The notes under the pieces are model-generated. The model did not search any database. It was given only the letters and a program-made list of their open reading frames with translations, and was not told the DNA's origin. From contig NZ_RJJR01000007.1 in assembly GCF_003721595.1 (NCBI RefSeq), positions 62,001-126,000 of the forward strand: a stretch of 64,000 bases of DNA, given 5' to 3'. Origin of the DNA: Hanamia caeni. GTDB taxonomy: Bacteria; Bacteroidota; Bacteroidia; Chitinophagales; Chitinophagaceae. A program made the translations under genes and the position numbers. Numbering within the stretch: the stretch's first letter is position 1; each line of letters starts with the position of its first letter. Positions 19,503 through 28,266 of the stretch are shown here, piece by piece.

Positions 19503-20810
19503 ATGGTACTTATTTATTTAACTCAGAATTCTCCCCGCTGCTCCTATATTTTAAATTTAATTTTCAAACATGAGCTGGGCCTTGCATTCAGGATCTGTGT
19601 AGACATAAAAGAATTCGAACAATTTCCCGGCGAAAAAATCAACTATTCGGCAAAAAGGCTCGGCGACGAATTTTATATTAAATCCAATTCAATTTTATTT
19701 GAAACAGGAATTAAAAAGCAGGAAATAAAAGTAGAAGATGCAGAAAGCAAAAAAATCTTGTTTCCATGTGTGGAAGATGATTTAGGATTTGACATTTTTT
19801 CCTCTGTATTTTTTATGGTGAGCCGCTATGAGGAATATCTTCCATTTCAGGGTGATAAATTTGGCAGATTCAGGCACGAGGATTCTTTGGCTTTTCAAAA
19901 TAATTTTCTTCGAAAGCCTGTCGTGAATATTTGGATAGAAATATTTAGAAAAAAATTAGCCACAAAATTTCCCACCCTCCAATTTGAGAAAAAGAAATTT
20001 GATTGCGTGGTAACTTACGACACCGATGTGGCTTATAAATATAAAGGCAGAAGCTTTGGAAGAAATATTGGTGCTGCGATGAAGGATATTTTTTTTCTTC
20101 GTTTCAGAAATTTATTACAAAGAATTCAGACTTTATTGTTTTCAAAAAAAGATCCCTGGGATATATATGACGATCTTCAGCAGCTTTTATATAAAAACCA
20201 ATTGCCTTCTGTTTTCTTTTTTTTAATGTCAGATAAGTCCCCGTACGACAGAAATTTAAACTATAAAAGTTCGGAAATGGAAAGGTTGGTAAAAAAAATC
20301 CAGGGGTTCACGCAACCCGGAATCCATCCTTCTTTTTTTTCCTCAGAGTTGCCTGAAAAAATGGTAAGCGAAAAAGAAAGGCTTGAAAATATTTCCGTTT
20401 CAAAAATTACCAAAAGCCGCCAGCATTTTTTGAAATTCAATTTGCCTGATACTTTTAATGCCCTTTGTTCGGCGGGCATTGCTGAGGATTATTCAATGGG
20501 ATTTCCCGGGATGCCGGGCTTCAGAGCCGGAACATGCACACCATTTTACTTTTATGATTTGAAAAATGAAAAAGTGACTTTTTTGAAAATGATGCCCGTA
20601 ACCTGCATGGACGCGACATTTGTGTATTATCTTGAAAAATCTCCGGAGAAATCTTTGGTTGATATGCTGAATCTTATGAAGGAAGTTGAAAATGTAAAGG
20701 GCACTTTTATACCGATATTTCACAACGATATCATTGGGGAATTTCCGGCCTGGGAAAAAGCACATCGTCAATTGATTAGTCAGATAAAATCTTCTTTAAA
20801 CAAATCCTAA
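19503..20810 (+). CDS. Polysaccharide deacetylase-like protein of a surface-glycan operon
   Basis: 435 residues, no signal peptide. The N-terminal ~150 residues resemble the extra domain (DUF7033 type) found before NodB-like deacetylase domains in Bacteroidota, with SRYEEYLPF. The catalytic part has VTYDTDVAYKYKGRS (metal Asp candidates), VFFFLMSDKSPYD, GIHPSF (metal His) and SRQHFLKF, then DYSMGFPG, GFRAGTCTPFYFYDL and FHNDIIGE. It may remove acetyl groups from a surface glycan or its precursors. The next gene starts 16 bases after its stop and encodes a glycosyltransferase, giving a three-gene operon. The substrate is unknown. Confidence 0.72.
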   Translation: MVLIYLTQNSPRCSYILNLIFKHELGLAFRICVDIKEFEQFPGEKINYSAKRLGDEFYIKSNSILFETGIKKQEIKVEDAESKKILFPCVEDDLGFDIFSSVFFMVSRYEEYLPFQGDKFGRFRHEDSLAFQNNFLRKPVVNIWIEIFRKKLATKFPTLQFEKKKFDCVVTYDTDVAYKYKGRSFGRNIGAAMKDIFFLRFRNLLQRIQTLLFSKKDPWDIYDDLQQLLYKNQLPSVFFFLMSDKSPYDRNLNYKSSEMERLVKKIQGFTQPGIHPSFFSSELPEKMVSEKERLENISVSKITKSRQHFLKFNLPDTFNALCSAGIAEDYSMGFPGMPGFRAGTCTPFYFYDLKNEKVTFLKMMPVTCMDATFVYYLEKSPEKSLVDMLNLMKEVENVKGTFIPIFHNDIIGEFPAWEKAHRQLISQIKSSLNKS

Positions 20811-20826
20811 AATAGTAAATCATATC

Positions 20827-21933
20827 ATGCGGATAATTTTTACCGTAACAAACGATTTGAACTATGATAGCAGGATGATACGCATTTGCAATTCACTCTC
20901 CGATGCAGGCTATAATGTAACACTTGTCGGAACGCGCTTTAAAAAGTCGGCGCCTTTGCAGCAACAAAACTATAGACAAAAAAGAATCCGGGTGAATGTG
21001 GAAAAAGGATTTGGATTTTATTTTTTTTACAACCTGGAATTATTTTTTTTCCTCTTATTTCAAAAGCCAGACATTTTTTGTTGCATTGATCTTGATACTA
21101 TTTTGCCTGTTTATTTTGTTTCGATGCTGAAAAGAAAAACAAGAGTATATGATGCGCATGAATATTTTTCGCAACAAAAAGAAATTATTACCCGTCCAAA
21201 AATTTATCGGTTTTGGCATTTTATTGAAAAAACTTTTGTTCCAAAATTTAAAAACGGTTATACAGTAAGTGAAGGTATTGCTAATGCTTTCAACGAGAAT
21301 TACCGTGTGCAATATGCGGTTATCAGGAACATGCCGCTATTGAAAACGTTGCCGGTAAAAGCTTTCGAATCAAAAAATATAATCTATCGTGGTAGTGTAA
21401 ACGAGGGCAGGGGATTTGAATATTTAATTCCTGCGATGAAGTCTATACCTGCAAAATTGATACTTTGTGGAGATGGTAACTTTTTTGAACAGGCTAAAAA
21501 ACTGGTTTACAAAAATCAACTCCGGGATAAAATAGAATTCAGGGGACAAATTTTCCCTTCTGAATTAGATGCTGTTACAGTAAATTCTTACCTGGGTCTC
21601 AATTTGGTAGAAATGACCGGCCATAATCAATACCTGTCATTGGCAAATAAATTTTTTGATTATATCCAAAATGGCATTCCGCAAATCACAATGAATTTTC
21701 CGGAGTATAAAAAAATAAATGGCGAATTTGAAGTCGCCGTTTTAATTGACAATTTAGAACCCGGATCTATCTCCCGGGCTGCAAATTTGCTTTTGCACGA
21801 CAGGGATTTGTATTTGCGGCTAAAGCGGAACTGCTTAAAAGCGCGCGAAATTTACAACTGGCAAAATGAGCAAAAGAAATTACTTTATTTTTATGAGCAA
21901 TTGAATAAATGCAGCAGGCAAACAAATAACTAA
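20827..21933 (+). CDS. Family 4-type glycosyltransferase
   Basis: 368 residues with a GT-B fold pattern: N-terminal FTVTNDLNYDSRMIRICNSL, middle KTRVYDAHEYFSQQKEI, and the C-terminal nucleotide-sugar half with NIIYRGSVNEGRGFEYLI, AKLILCGDG and FRGQIFPSELD. The usual EX7E region corresponds to LNLVEMTGHNQYLSLANKFFD with modified spacing. It probably transfers a sugar in LPS, O-antigen or exopolysaccharide assembly. It sits between the deacetylase-like gene (16 bases) and a second glycosyltransferase gene (56 bases). Confidence 0.8.
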   Translation: MRIIFTVTNDLNYDSRMIRICNSLSDAGYNVTLVGTRFKKSAPLQQQNYRQKRIRVNVEKGFGFYFFYNLELFFFLLFQKPDIFCCIDLDTILPVYFVSMLKRKTRVYDAHEYFSQQKEIITRPKIYRFWHFIEKTFVPKFKNGYTVSEGIANAFNENYRVQYAVIRNMPLLKTLPVKAFESKNIIYRGSVNEGRGFEYLIPAMKSIPAKLILCGDGNFFEQAKKLVYKNQLRDKIEFRGQIFPSELDAVTVNSYLGLNLVEMTGHNQYLSLANKFFDYIQNGIPQITMNFPEYKKINGEFEVAVLIDNLEPGSISRAANLLLHDRDLYLRLKRNCLKAREIYNWQNEQKKLLYFYEQLNKCSRQTNN

Positions 21934-21989
21934 GATTTTATTTTCACCAATTAAGTAATTGAGCCATCAGTTTTTCGCATCTTCATATC

Positions 21990-23087
21990 GTGTGCCTTGA
22001 TGTTCCTTATCCTCCTGATTATGGTGGTGTGTTTGATCTTTTTTATAAAATAAAAACCCTGCATAAGCTGGGAATAAAAATCCAACTGCACTGTTTTGAA
22101 TATGGCCGTTGCCAACAAGATGAACTAAAAGAATATTGCGAAAATATTTTCTACTATAAACGGAACACATTGATGAATGGAACTCTGTTGAAAATACCAT
22201 ACATCGTAAGTTCGCGGATCAGTTCGAAGCTGCTAAAAAATCTTTTAAAAGATGAATATCCCATATTATTGGAAGGAATCCATTGCACATATTATTTGTA
22301 TCATGGTGAATTAAATAGCCGTAAAGTGCTGGTGCGCCTGCATAATGTCGAATTTGAATATTACCGGCAACTGGCTAAATCAGCAAATCATTTTTTTAAA
22401 AAAATGTACTACGTGTTAGAAAGTAAATTGCTGAAGAAGTATGAAAAATCAATTGCGCAAAAAGCAAGATTGGTTGCCGTAAATCAAAAAGATGTACGTA
22501 CTTATCAACGGGTGTTTAATGCAACGGACGTCAAATTTCTTCCGGTTTTTTTGCCCTTTAATGGCGTGGCATCACAAACCGGGAAAGGAGATTTTTGTTT
22601 GTATCATGGAAATTTATCAGTCGCAGAAAATGAGAAAGTAGTATTGTGGCTTTTACAAAATGTGTTTCTTAATTTGAATGTTCCCTTAATCATTGCAGGG
22701 AAAAACCCTTCGCGTCTTCTACAAAATGAAATTCAGAAAAATAAGAATGCTGAATTAATTTCAAATCCTTCTCATAAAAAAATGGAAGAATTAATACGAG
22801 ATGCGCATATTCATTTACTGCCTTCTTTTAATTCAACAGGGATAAAAATAAAATTATTGCACGCACTTTTTACCGGCAGGTTTATAATTACGAATCATAG
22901 TTCTGTGCAGGATACAGGCCTCGAATCTCTGTGCGATAGGGCAGAAGGAGCCCGTGATTATATCGGATTAATTAATCAATTATTTCAGGTATCGTTTACA
23001 GAAAAGGAAATTGAGAAAAGAAAAAAAATCCTTTTGCCCATATTTGACAAGGAAAAAAATGCCCGGCAGCTTATGAAGTGGCTATAG
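21990..23087 (+). CDS. Glycosyltransferase, GT-B fold (start codon uncertain)
   Basis: 365 residues from a GTG at 21990. The first strand and glycine loop are LDVPYPPDYGGVFD, typical of family 4 glycosyltransferases; later parts are LVRLHNVEFEYYRQLA, VAVNQKDVRTY, FCLYHGNLSVAENEKVV, PLIIAGKNPS and LPSFNSTGIKIKLLHAL. The frame is open upstream from a stop at 21960 and translates to residues that would complete the first beta strand (LHIV before CLDVPYP), but holds no ATG or TTG; the GTG start therefore clips that strand. The 3' end overlaps the convergent ftsE gene by 17 bases. It is the third gene of the glycan operon. Confidence 0.75.
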   Translation: MCLDVPYPPDYGGVFDLFYKIKTLHKLGIKIQLHCFEYGRCQQDELKEYCENIFYYKRNTLMNGTLLKIPYIVSSRISSKLLKNLLKDEYPILLEGIHCTYYLYHGELNSRKVLVRLHNVEFEYYRQLAKSANHFFKKMYYVLESKLLKKYEKSIAQKARLVAVNQKDVRTYQRVFNATDVKFLPVFLPFNGVASQTGKGDFCLYHGNLSVAENEKVVLWLLQNVFLNLNVPLIIAGKNPSRLLQNEIQKNKNAELISNPSHKKMEELIRDAHIHLLPSFNSTGIKIKLLHALFTGRFIITNHSSVQDTGLESLCDRAEGARDYIGLINQLFQVSFTEKEIEKRKKILLPIFDKEKNARQLMKWL

Positions 23088-23760
23088 ATGCGTTGTCATA
23101 AACTTTGCCACGTTCGGTTTTGATGGTCCTTGCAGGAAATTTAAGAATAACCGGGTAATCATGTGTGGCCATTATAATGGCGGTGCCATAGTCTTTGCAA
23201 ATGCTAAAAAGCAGTTGCATTACTTCATCCGACGTTTCAGGATCAAGATTTCCTGTAGGCTCGTCGGCTAATAATAATTTGGGAGAATTTAAAAGTGCAC
23301 GGGCGATACCAATTCTTTGCTGCTCGCCGCCGCTAAGCTCAAAAGGCATTTTAAACCCTTTGGTTTTAAGACCTACTTTATCCAGCACATCAGCAATTTT
23401 TTCATCCATTAGCTTGTCATCTTTCCACCCCGTGGCCCTTAATACGAATTTCAGATTCTGGTTTACATTTCTATCTGTTAATAGCTGGAAATCCTGGAAT
23501 ACAACACCAAGATTTCTTCTGAGAAATGGAATTTTTTTCCAGCCAAGGTCATTAAGATCAAATCCTACCACTTTTCCTTCACCTGCCCTAAAATCAAGAT
23601 CTCCATACAACGTTTTTAGAAGGCTTGATTTTCCGGTTCCAGTTTTTCCAACGAGATATACGAATTCACCGCGGCTTACCGTAATATTTACATCAGAAAG
23701 AATCAGGGAATCGCCCTGGTAAATATCTACATTTTTTAATTCTACAATTGCTTCCGGCAT
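23071..23760 (-). CDS. ftsE: Cell-division ABC ATPase FtsE
   Basis: 229 residues with Walker A GKTGTGKSS (38-46), Q-loop VFQDFQLL, signature LSGGEQQR, Walker B LLLADEPTG and switch ATHD. FtsE works with FtsX at the septum to activate peptidoglycan hydrolases. FtsE is told from other small ABC ATPases by the LTDRNVNQNLKFVLRATG region. No ftsX lies next to it, which is common in this phylum. Its 3' end overlaps the glycosyltransferase gene on the other strand by 17 bases. Confidence 0.85.
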   Translation of the reverse strand: MPEAIVELKNVDIYQGDSLILSDVNITVSRGEFVYLVGKTGTGKSSLLKTLYGDLDFRAGEGKVVGFDLNDLGWKKIPFLRRNLGVVFQDFQLLTDRNVNQNLKFVLRATGWKDDKLMDEKIADVLDKVGLKTKGFKMPFELSGGEQQRIGIARALLNSPKLLLADEPTGNLDPETSDEVMQLLFSICKDYGTAIIMATHDYPVILKFPARTIKTERGKVYDNASIATS

Positions 23761-23932
23761 AAATGAATGGTTACCTTTTTTCTCTCACCGCGGTAAAGTT
23801 AAAGGCTTAATTATATTTTCTGAAAAACAATTATTATACATCTGTTAAAATACAACCTTTTCTTTATTGTTTTCAAAATAAACTTGCTGACAGTAAGCGC
23901 ATACATAAGCTTGATATTATCTTTTTTCACAC

Positions 23933-23950
23933 AAACTAAAAAAATAGTTT
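23933..23950. promoter_or_regulatory. BlaI-type operator 1
   Basis: AAACTA-N6-TAGTTT is a perfect inverted repeat of 18 bases. Only two bases separate it from operator 2. It overlaps the -33 TTTG of the blaI promoter. Confidence 0.7.
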
Positions 23951-23977
23951 GTAAACTATAAAATTAGTTTATATTTG
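23949..23977 (+). promoter_or_regulatory. Promoter of the blaI-M56 unit
   Basis: TTG (23949-23951), an 18-base spacer and TATATTTG (23970-23977) form a consensus promoter. Operator 2 fills the spacer and operator 1 covers the -33 box, so bound repressor would block RNA polymerase directly. The start is near 23984, 24 bases before the blaI ATG. Confidence 0.7.
23953..23970. promoter_or_regulatory. BlaI-type operator 2
   Basis: Second AAACTA-N6-TAGTTT palindrome, 20 bases on from the first, so two dimers would bind the same DNA face about two turns apart. It lies between the -33 and -7 boxes. Confidence 0.7.
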
Positions 23978-24007
23978 GTTTTTAAAATCAAAAATAAGGC
24001 GAGCAAC

Positions 24008-24367
24008 ATGAAAACATTAACTAAAGCGGAAGAAGAGGTGATGCAGGTGCTATGGCGTATTGGAAAATCATTTTTAAGAGATATTACCAATGCAATGCCC
24101 GAGCCGAAGCCACATCAAAATACGGTGGCCACCATTTTAAAAATATTGGTGGAAAAAGAATTTGTAGGAATTGAAGTCATTGGAAGAATGCATCAATATT
24201 TTGCCCTGGTCAACAAAAATGTTTATTCAAAAGGAAGGGTAAAATCGTTAGTGAAAAAATATTATGAAGGCTCATTCAGCAATATTGTTTCATCAATGGT
24301 AAAAGAAAATAGCCTGAGCATTGAAGAATTGGAAATGCTTGTGAAGAAATTGAAAAAAGGAAAATAG
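24008..24367 (+). CDS. BlaI/MecI-family transcriptional repressor
   Basis: 119 residues from the ATG at 24008 (MKTLTKAEEEVMQVLW); in-frame starts upstream would place the promoter inside the gene. The winged-helix part includes DITNAMPEPKPHQNTVATILKILVEK, the usual BlaI recognition helix region, and the C-terminal half is the dimer domain. The family represses its own operon through palindromes like the two just upstream and is inactivated by proteolysis triggered by a BlaR1/MecR1 sensor. The presumed sensor is the next gene, 108 bases downstream. No beta-lactamase or PBP2a gene is nearby, so the trigger is probably cell-wall stress in a wider sense (inference). Confidence 0.9.
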   Translation: MKTLTKAEEEVMQVLWRIGKSFLRDITNAMPEPKPHQNTVATILKILVEKEFVGIEVIGRMHQYFALVNKNVYSKGRVKSLVKKYYEGSFSNIVSSMVKENSLSIEELEMLVKKLKKGK

Positions 24368-24475
24368 CTGTCAGCCGTAGTCAGCCCCGCAGGTCAGGCT
24401 GCAAGTGCTGCTTGTGGTAGAAAAATAAAAAATTAAACCGGTCTGCACTTCGGTGTCGGCCTCAAAACATTTATC

Positions 24476-26923
24476 ATGATAACCCTTGCATGGTATTTAT
24501 TAAAAGTGATCATCTGTTCCGGCATTTTATGCGGCTATTATTTTTTAGCGCTCAGAAACAAAGTTTTTCATCGCTGGAACCGCTTTTACTTGTTGGCAGC
24601 GGTCGTCATTTCTTTGGTTGCCCCGGTGATGAAGATTAATATTTTTCAAAAGAATAACGACGAAGGAACAGTTGTTCAAATGCTGCAAACTATAAGCTAT
24701 GGCGATGAAGCCGTGATTGAATACAGTAAAAACAGTGGGTTTCAAATGAATACTGAAAATCTTGCTGAAACGGCGTATCTGCTCATTTCTGTAATTTTTT
24801 TAATCATCTTTTTTGTTTCGTTATATAAAATAAAACAGATGAAGAAAAAATATCCCGCAACTAAAATTGAAGACATCAGTTTCATTAACACGAATGCAAA
24901 AGGAACTCCGTTTTCATTTTTCAAATCCATCTTTTGGAACAATGCGATTGATCTTCATTCCAGGTCCGGACAACAAATTTTTAATCATGAAATAGCGCAT
25001 GTAAAAGAGAAACATTCTTACGATAAGATTTTTATGAATCTTGTTTTAATCTTTTTCTGGATCAATCCAATCTTTTGGCTGATGCGAAAAGAATTGTACA
25101 TGATTCATGAATTTATTGCCGACAAAGAAGCCCTGGAAGACAGTGATATCAATGCTTTCGCAGAAATGATATTGCAAACCGTTTATCCGGGACAAAATTT
25201 TTCTATTGGCAACCGCTTTTTTTACTCACCCTTAAAAAGAAGAATTATGATGCTCACAAAAAATAAAAATCCGAAAGTAAGCTACTATAGCCGCTTACTC
25301 GTTTTGCCATTGGCAGCCATTGTTTTTTTTGCTTTTACATTGAAAGTGAAAAATAACAATGTAAATTTTTATGATGGAAAAACAATTACTGTTGTGATAG
25401 ATGCGGGGCATGGTGGAGATGACAATGGCGCCCATTCTGCGAGTGGTTTGAAAGAAAAAGATATTACACTTTCAATAGCAAAAAAAATTGCCGCATTGAA
25501 TACAAACGAACACATAAATATTTTGCTTTCCAGGGATAATGACCAAACTATTCCTGTAAGAGAAAGGGTCCAATTTGCAAAGAATCATAATGCAGACTTG
25601 TTTGTTTCCATCCATGTGAATGGAGCAGTAAACGAAGAATTAAGTGGTTTTTCTGTTTTGATTGATAGAAATAATACAAAGAAGAATGAACTACTTGCTT
25701 CTGCATTAGTCAATGAAATCAAAGCAACTTATAAAACAAATAACCAGATTAAAATAAGAAACAAAGGACTTGTAGTTGTTGATTCAAACACTTGTCCCGC
25801 GGCGGTTGTAGAATGCGGTTATATGACCAATTCAAATGATATTGCATTTATAAGCAAAGATGGCAACCAGGAGAAAATTGCAAAAGATATTCTGACTGCG
25901 ATTAATAATTACGCTTCCTCATTAGCAGTCAATGTTTCAGAAATTGCTATAAATGATTCAATCCCAACCTCGCAAACGGATTCAATTCCGTTCCCAATTT
26001 ACTATAAAGGGAAAAAATTGAAACTTACTCAATATCTTGCTAATGATAAAAAAGTAGAAGCGACTAATTACGATGGCTCTACAGAAATTGTCACAAAAGA
26101 GGAAGCTTTAAAAAGAGGATTTATTCCACCTCCGTCGCCGCCAGGTTTGCCACCATCTTATTTTAAATCAGATGTACTTTTTGTAATTGATGGTAAAATT
26201 TCAACCGACAAAAAAGGAAAAGACTTAGATCCAAATAGTATAGAGAGCGTTAATATTCTTAAAGACAAAGAGGCAACCGATAAGTATGGCGATAAAGGAA
26301 AAAACGGAGTGATCGAAATCACTACTAAATTTAATATTCCCGGAAATCCTTTGATAATAATTGATGGCAAAGAATCTTCAAAAGAGGAGTTAAATAAGAT
26401 TCCTGGTAAAAGAATTGAATCAATAAATGTCCTTAAAGGAGAAAGCGCTATAAAAAAATATGGAGATAAAGGAAAAGATGGTTCTGTAGAAATTGTTACA
26501 AAGAAAAAAATCTCTATTTCTTCAGCGAAGGATACGATGCCTGATAAAGTTTTTACCAAAGTAGAACATGAAGCGCAATTCCCGGGAGGCCAACTTGCAT
26601 GGCTAAAGTATATTTCGGGCGTTATTAAAAAAAACGGAAATGAATTAATAGCTGATAAAAATAGCGAGGGTACCTGTAAAGTAAGATTTATTGTTGATGT
26701 AAACGGAAAAGCAATTAATGTTCAGGCGATAACTATGAAAGGAAGTAAATTGGCTGAGGTAGCGGTAAATGCTATGAAAGATGTTCCCAATTGGATTCCG
26801 GCCAAACAAAACGGGCATGTTGTAAATTCCTATCTAATACAACCGGTGACTTTTGCGTTGAATGATGAAGTGCTTCCCAAAGGAAGTAATTTATTTGTCG
26901 TACCTATTAATAAATCAAAGTAA
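24476..26923 (+). CDS. M56 (BlaR1-like) metalloprotease fused to peptidoglycan amidase, plug-like repeats and a TonB C-terminal domain
   Basis: 815 residues. Residues 1-290: M56 membrane protease, with hydrophobic segments near 3-23, 33-50, 93-115, 189-207 and 270-290, and zinc site HEIAH (171-175) plus Glu212 in IHEFIADKEA. Residues about 300-480: amidase_3 (N-acetylmuramoyl-L-alanine amidase), zinc ligands His312 in DAGHGG, Glu327 and His380 in SIHVN, catalytic Glu446 in VVECGY; all are kept, so it should be active. Residues about 560-680: two repeats (IDGK ... IESVNILKDKEATDKYG ... GVIEITTK) that mimic the plug segment of SusC proteins. From about 690: TonB C-terminal domain with FPGG at 702. 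The amidase and later parts should be periplasmic. BlaR1 has a penicillin-binding sensor where this protein has the amidase, so muropeptide sensing or cleavage is the likely input (inference). Confidence 0.85.
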   Translation: MITLAWYLLKVIICSGILCGYYFLALRNKVFHRWNRFYLLAAVVISLVAPVMKINIFQKNNDEGTVVQMLQTISYGDEAVIEYSKNSGFQMNTENLAETAYLLISVIFLIIFFVSLYKIKQMKKKYPATKIEDISFINTNAKGTPFSFFKSIFWNNAIDLHSRSGQQIFNHEIAHVKEKHSYDKIFMNLVLIFFWINPIFWLMRKELYMIHEFIADKEALEDSDINAFAEMILQTVYPGQNFSIGNRFFYSPLKRRIMMLTKNKNPKVSYYSRLLVLPLAAIVFFAFTLKVKNNNVNFYDGKTITVVIDAGHGGDDNGAHSASGLKEKDITLSIAKKIAALNTNEHINILLSRDNDQTIPVRERVQFAKNHNADLFVSIHVNGAVNEELSGFSVLIDRNNTKKNELLASALVNEIKATYKTNNQIKIRNKGLVVVDSNTCPAAVVECGYMTNSNDIAFISKDGNQEKIAKDILTAINNYASSLAVNVSEIAINDSIPTSQTDSIPFPIYYKGKKLKLTQYLANDKKVEATNYDGSTEIVTKEEALKRGFIPPPSPPGLPPSYFKSDVLFVIDGKISTDKKGKDLDPNSIESVNILKDKEATDKYGDKGKNGVIEITTKFNIPGNPLIIIDGKESSKEELNKIPGKRIESINVLKGESAIKKYGDKGKDGSVEIVTKKKISISSAKDTMPDKVFTKVEHEAQFPGGQLAWLKYISGVIKKNGNELIADKNSEGTCKVRFIVDVNGKAINVQAITMKGSKLAEVAVNAMKDVPNWIPAKQNGHVVNSYLIQPVTFALNDEVLPKGSNLFVVPINKSK

Positions 26924-26942
26924 AAATTTAAATGTCTTCCAC

Positions 26943-28079
26943 CTAAAATAACAACTTATTCCCATCTGCCTCAATCACCAATTCCTTCTTTTCACTTTCT
27001 TCCACCCGCCCAATGATTTGAGCATCAATATTAAATCCGGATGCCAGTACAACGATATTTTTGGCAAAATCTTCATCTGTATAAATTTCCATCCGGCAGC
27101 CCATGTTAAACACCTGGTACATTTCACGGTTATCAGCCTTGCTGGCTTCCTGGATCTTTTTGAAAATTTCCGGCGGCGCAAATAAATTGTCTTTTATTAC
27201 GCGTACATTTTCAGGAATGTATTTTAAACATTTTGTTTGTCCGCCACCACTGCAATGGATGAGGCCGAAAACTTTGTCAAAATCGTTTTCCAATATTTTT
27301 TTAAGTAAGGGCGCAAACGTGCGGGTAGGAGAGAGTATCGCCGGGATATCTTTAATCCTGTTTTTACCGATGTAAACTACATCGCCGGGTAAATTATTAT
27401 CGAAGCTTTCCTTATAGTTTTCTGCATAGAACTTTTCAAGAATATCATGTCGCGCTGAAGTCAGGCCGTTACTTCCAATACCACTGTTGTAATTTTTTTC
27501 ATAACTCGCTTTTCCAAAAGAAGCAAGGCCTACAATTACATTTCCGGCTTTTATCTTTTCATTCGAAATAATTTTTGATTTTGGCCAACGGGCCGCCATT
27601 GTTCCGTTCACGGCAATTGTTCGTACCACATCGCCCACATCTGCAGTTTCTCCGCCGAGATAATGAATGTTGATGCCGAAAGTTTTTACCAGCTCAAAAA
27701 ATTCCTGCGAACCGTTGATAATTTGTTCCAACACTTCTCCCGGAATAAGATTTTTGTTTCTATCAATTGTGGAATTAAAAATGATATTATCGTATATCCC
27801 CACGCATAGTAAATCATCAAGATTCATTACGATGGCATCCTGTGCAATACCTTTCCATACTGAAATATCTCCTGTTTCTTTCCAATATAAATAGGCCAGG
27901 ATGCTTTTGGTGCCTGCGCCATCGGCATGCATGAGGTTGATGAATTCATTATTATTACCGAGGTAATCGGGATAAATCTTGCAGAATGAATTGGCAAATA
28001 ATCCATGGTCCAGGTTTTTGACAGCGGCATGCACTTCCTCTTTTTGAGCCGAAACACCACGTTGGGAATATAAAGACAT
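26943..28079 (-). CDS. purM: Phosphoribosylformylglycinamidine cyclo-ligase PurM
   Basis: Fifth step of purine synthesis, closing the imidazole ring of AIR with ATP. 378 residues, in the longer form seen in Bacteroidota. Signatures: MHADGAGTKSILAY near the N terminus, DDLLCVG, HYLGGETADVGD, VGLASFGKASYE, LSPTRTFAPLL, IHCSGGGQTK and QVFNMGCRMEIY. It stands apart from purL (11 kb). It is divergent from ribF with 187 bases between the starts; that gap contains pyrimidine-rich low-complexity DNA and no clear promoter for purM. Confidence 0.93.
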   Translation of the reverse strand: MSLYSQRGVSAQKEEVHAAVKNLDHGLFANSFCKIYPDYLGNNNEFINLMHADGAGTKSILAYLYWKETGDISVWKGIAQDAIVMNLDDLLCVGIYDNIIFNSTIDRNKNLIPGEVLEQIINGSQEFFELVKTFGINIHYLGGETADVGDVVRTIAVNGTMAARWPKSKIISNEKIKAGNVIVGLASFGKASYEKNYNSGIGSNGLTSARHDILEKFYAENYKESFDNNLPGDVVYIGKNRIKDIPAILSPTRTFAPLLKKILENDFDKVFGLIHCSGGGQTKCLKYIPENVRVIKDNLFAPPEIFKKIQEASKADNREMYQVFNMGCRMEIYTDEDFAKNIVVLASGFNIDAQIIGRVEESEKKELVIEADGNKLLF

Positions 28080-28266
28080 TATTCGTTTATTTGTTTATTC
28101 GGTTAATTGGTGGTTACTGGTTAATAGTTAGTAGTTGGTGCGCTCTCTCACTTTCACACGCTCTCAACCTCTCACCCTTTTACCTCTACTGGCCGTAAAA
28201 GTAAGATGGCACACCGAATATTCCATCTTCAAATTATTTATTTATCCTTTAACTTGCGAATCTCTT

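Noticed and set aside
21966..21989. Frameshift in the glycosyltransferase gene
   Set aside because: The frame before the GTG is continuous with the family's first strand, so no shift is needed; only the start codon is missing.
23071..23760. ftsE as part of an ftsEX operon
   Set aside because: No permease gene is adjacent on the same strand; the neighbours are a convergent glycosyltransferase gene and divergent blaI.
24368..24475. Extra gene or regulatory RNA between blaI and the M56 fusion
   Set aside because: The 108-base gap has GC-rich repeats of CAG/CTG type but no stable terminator with a T-run and no reading frame; it is probably only an operon spacer.
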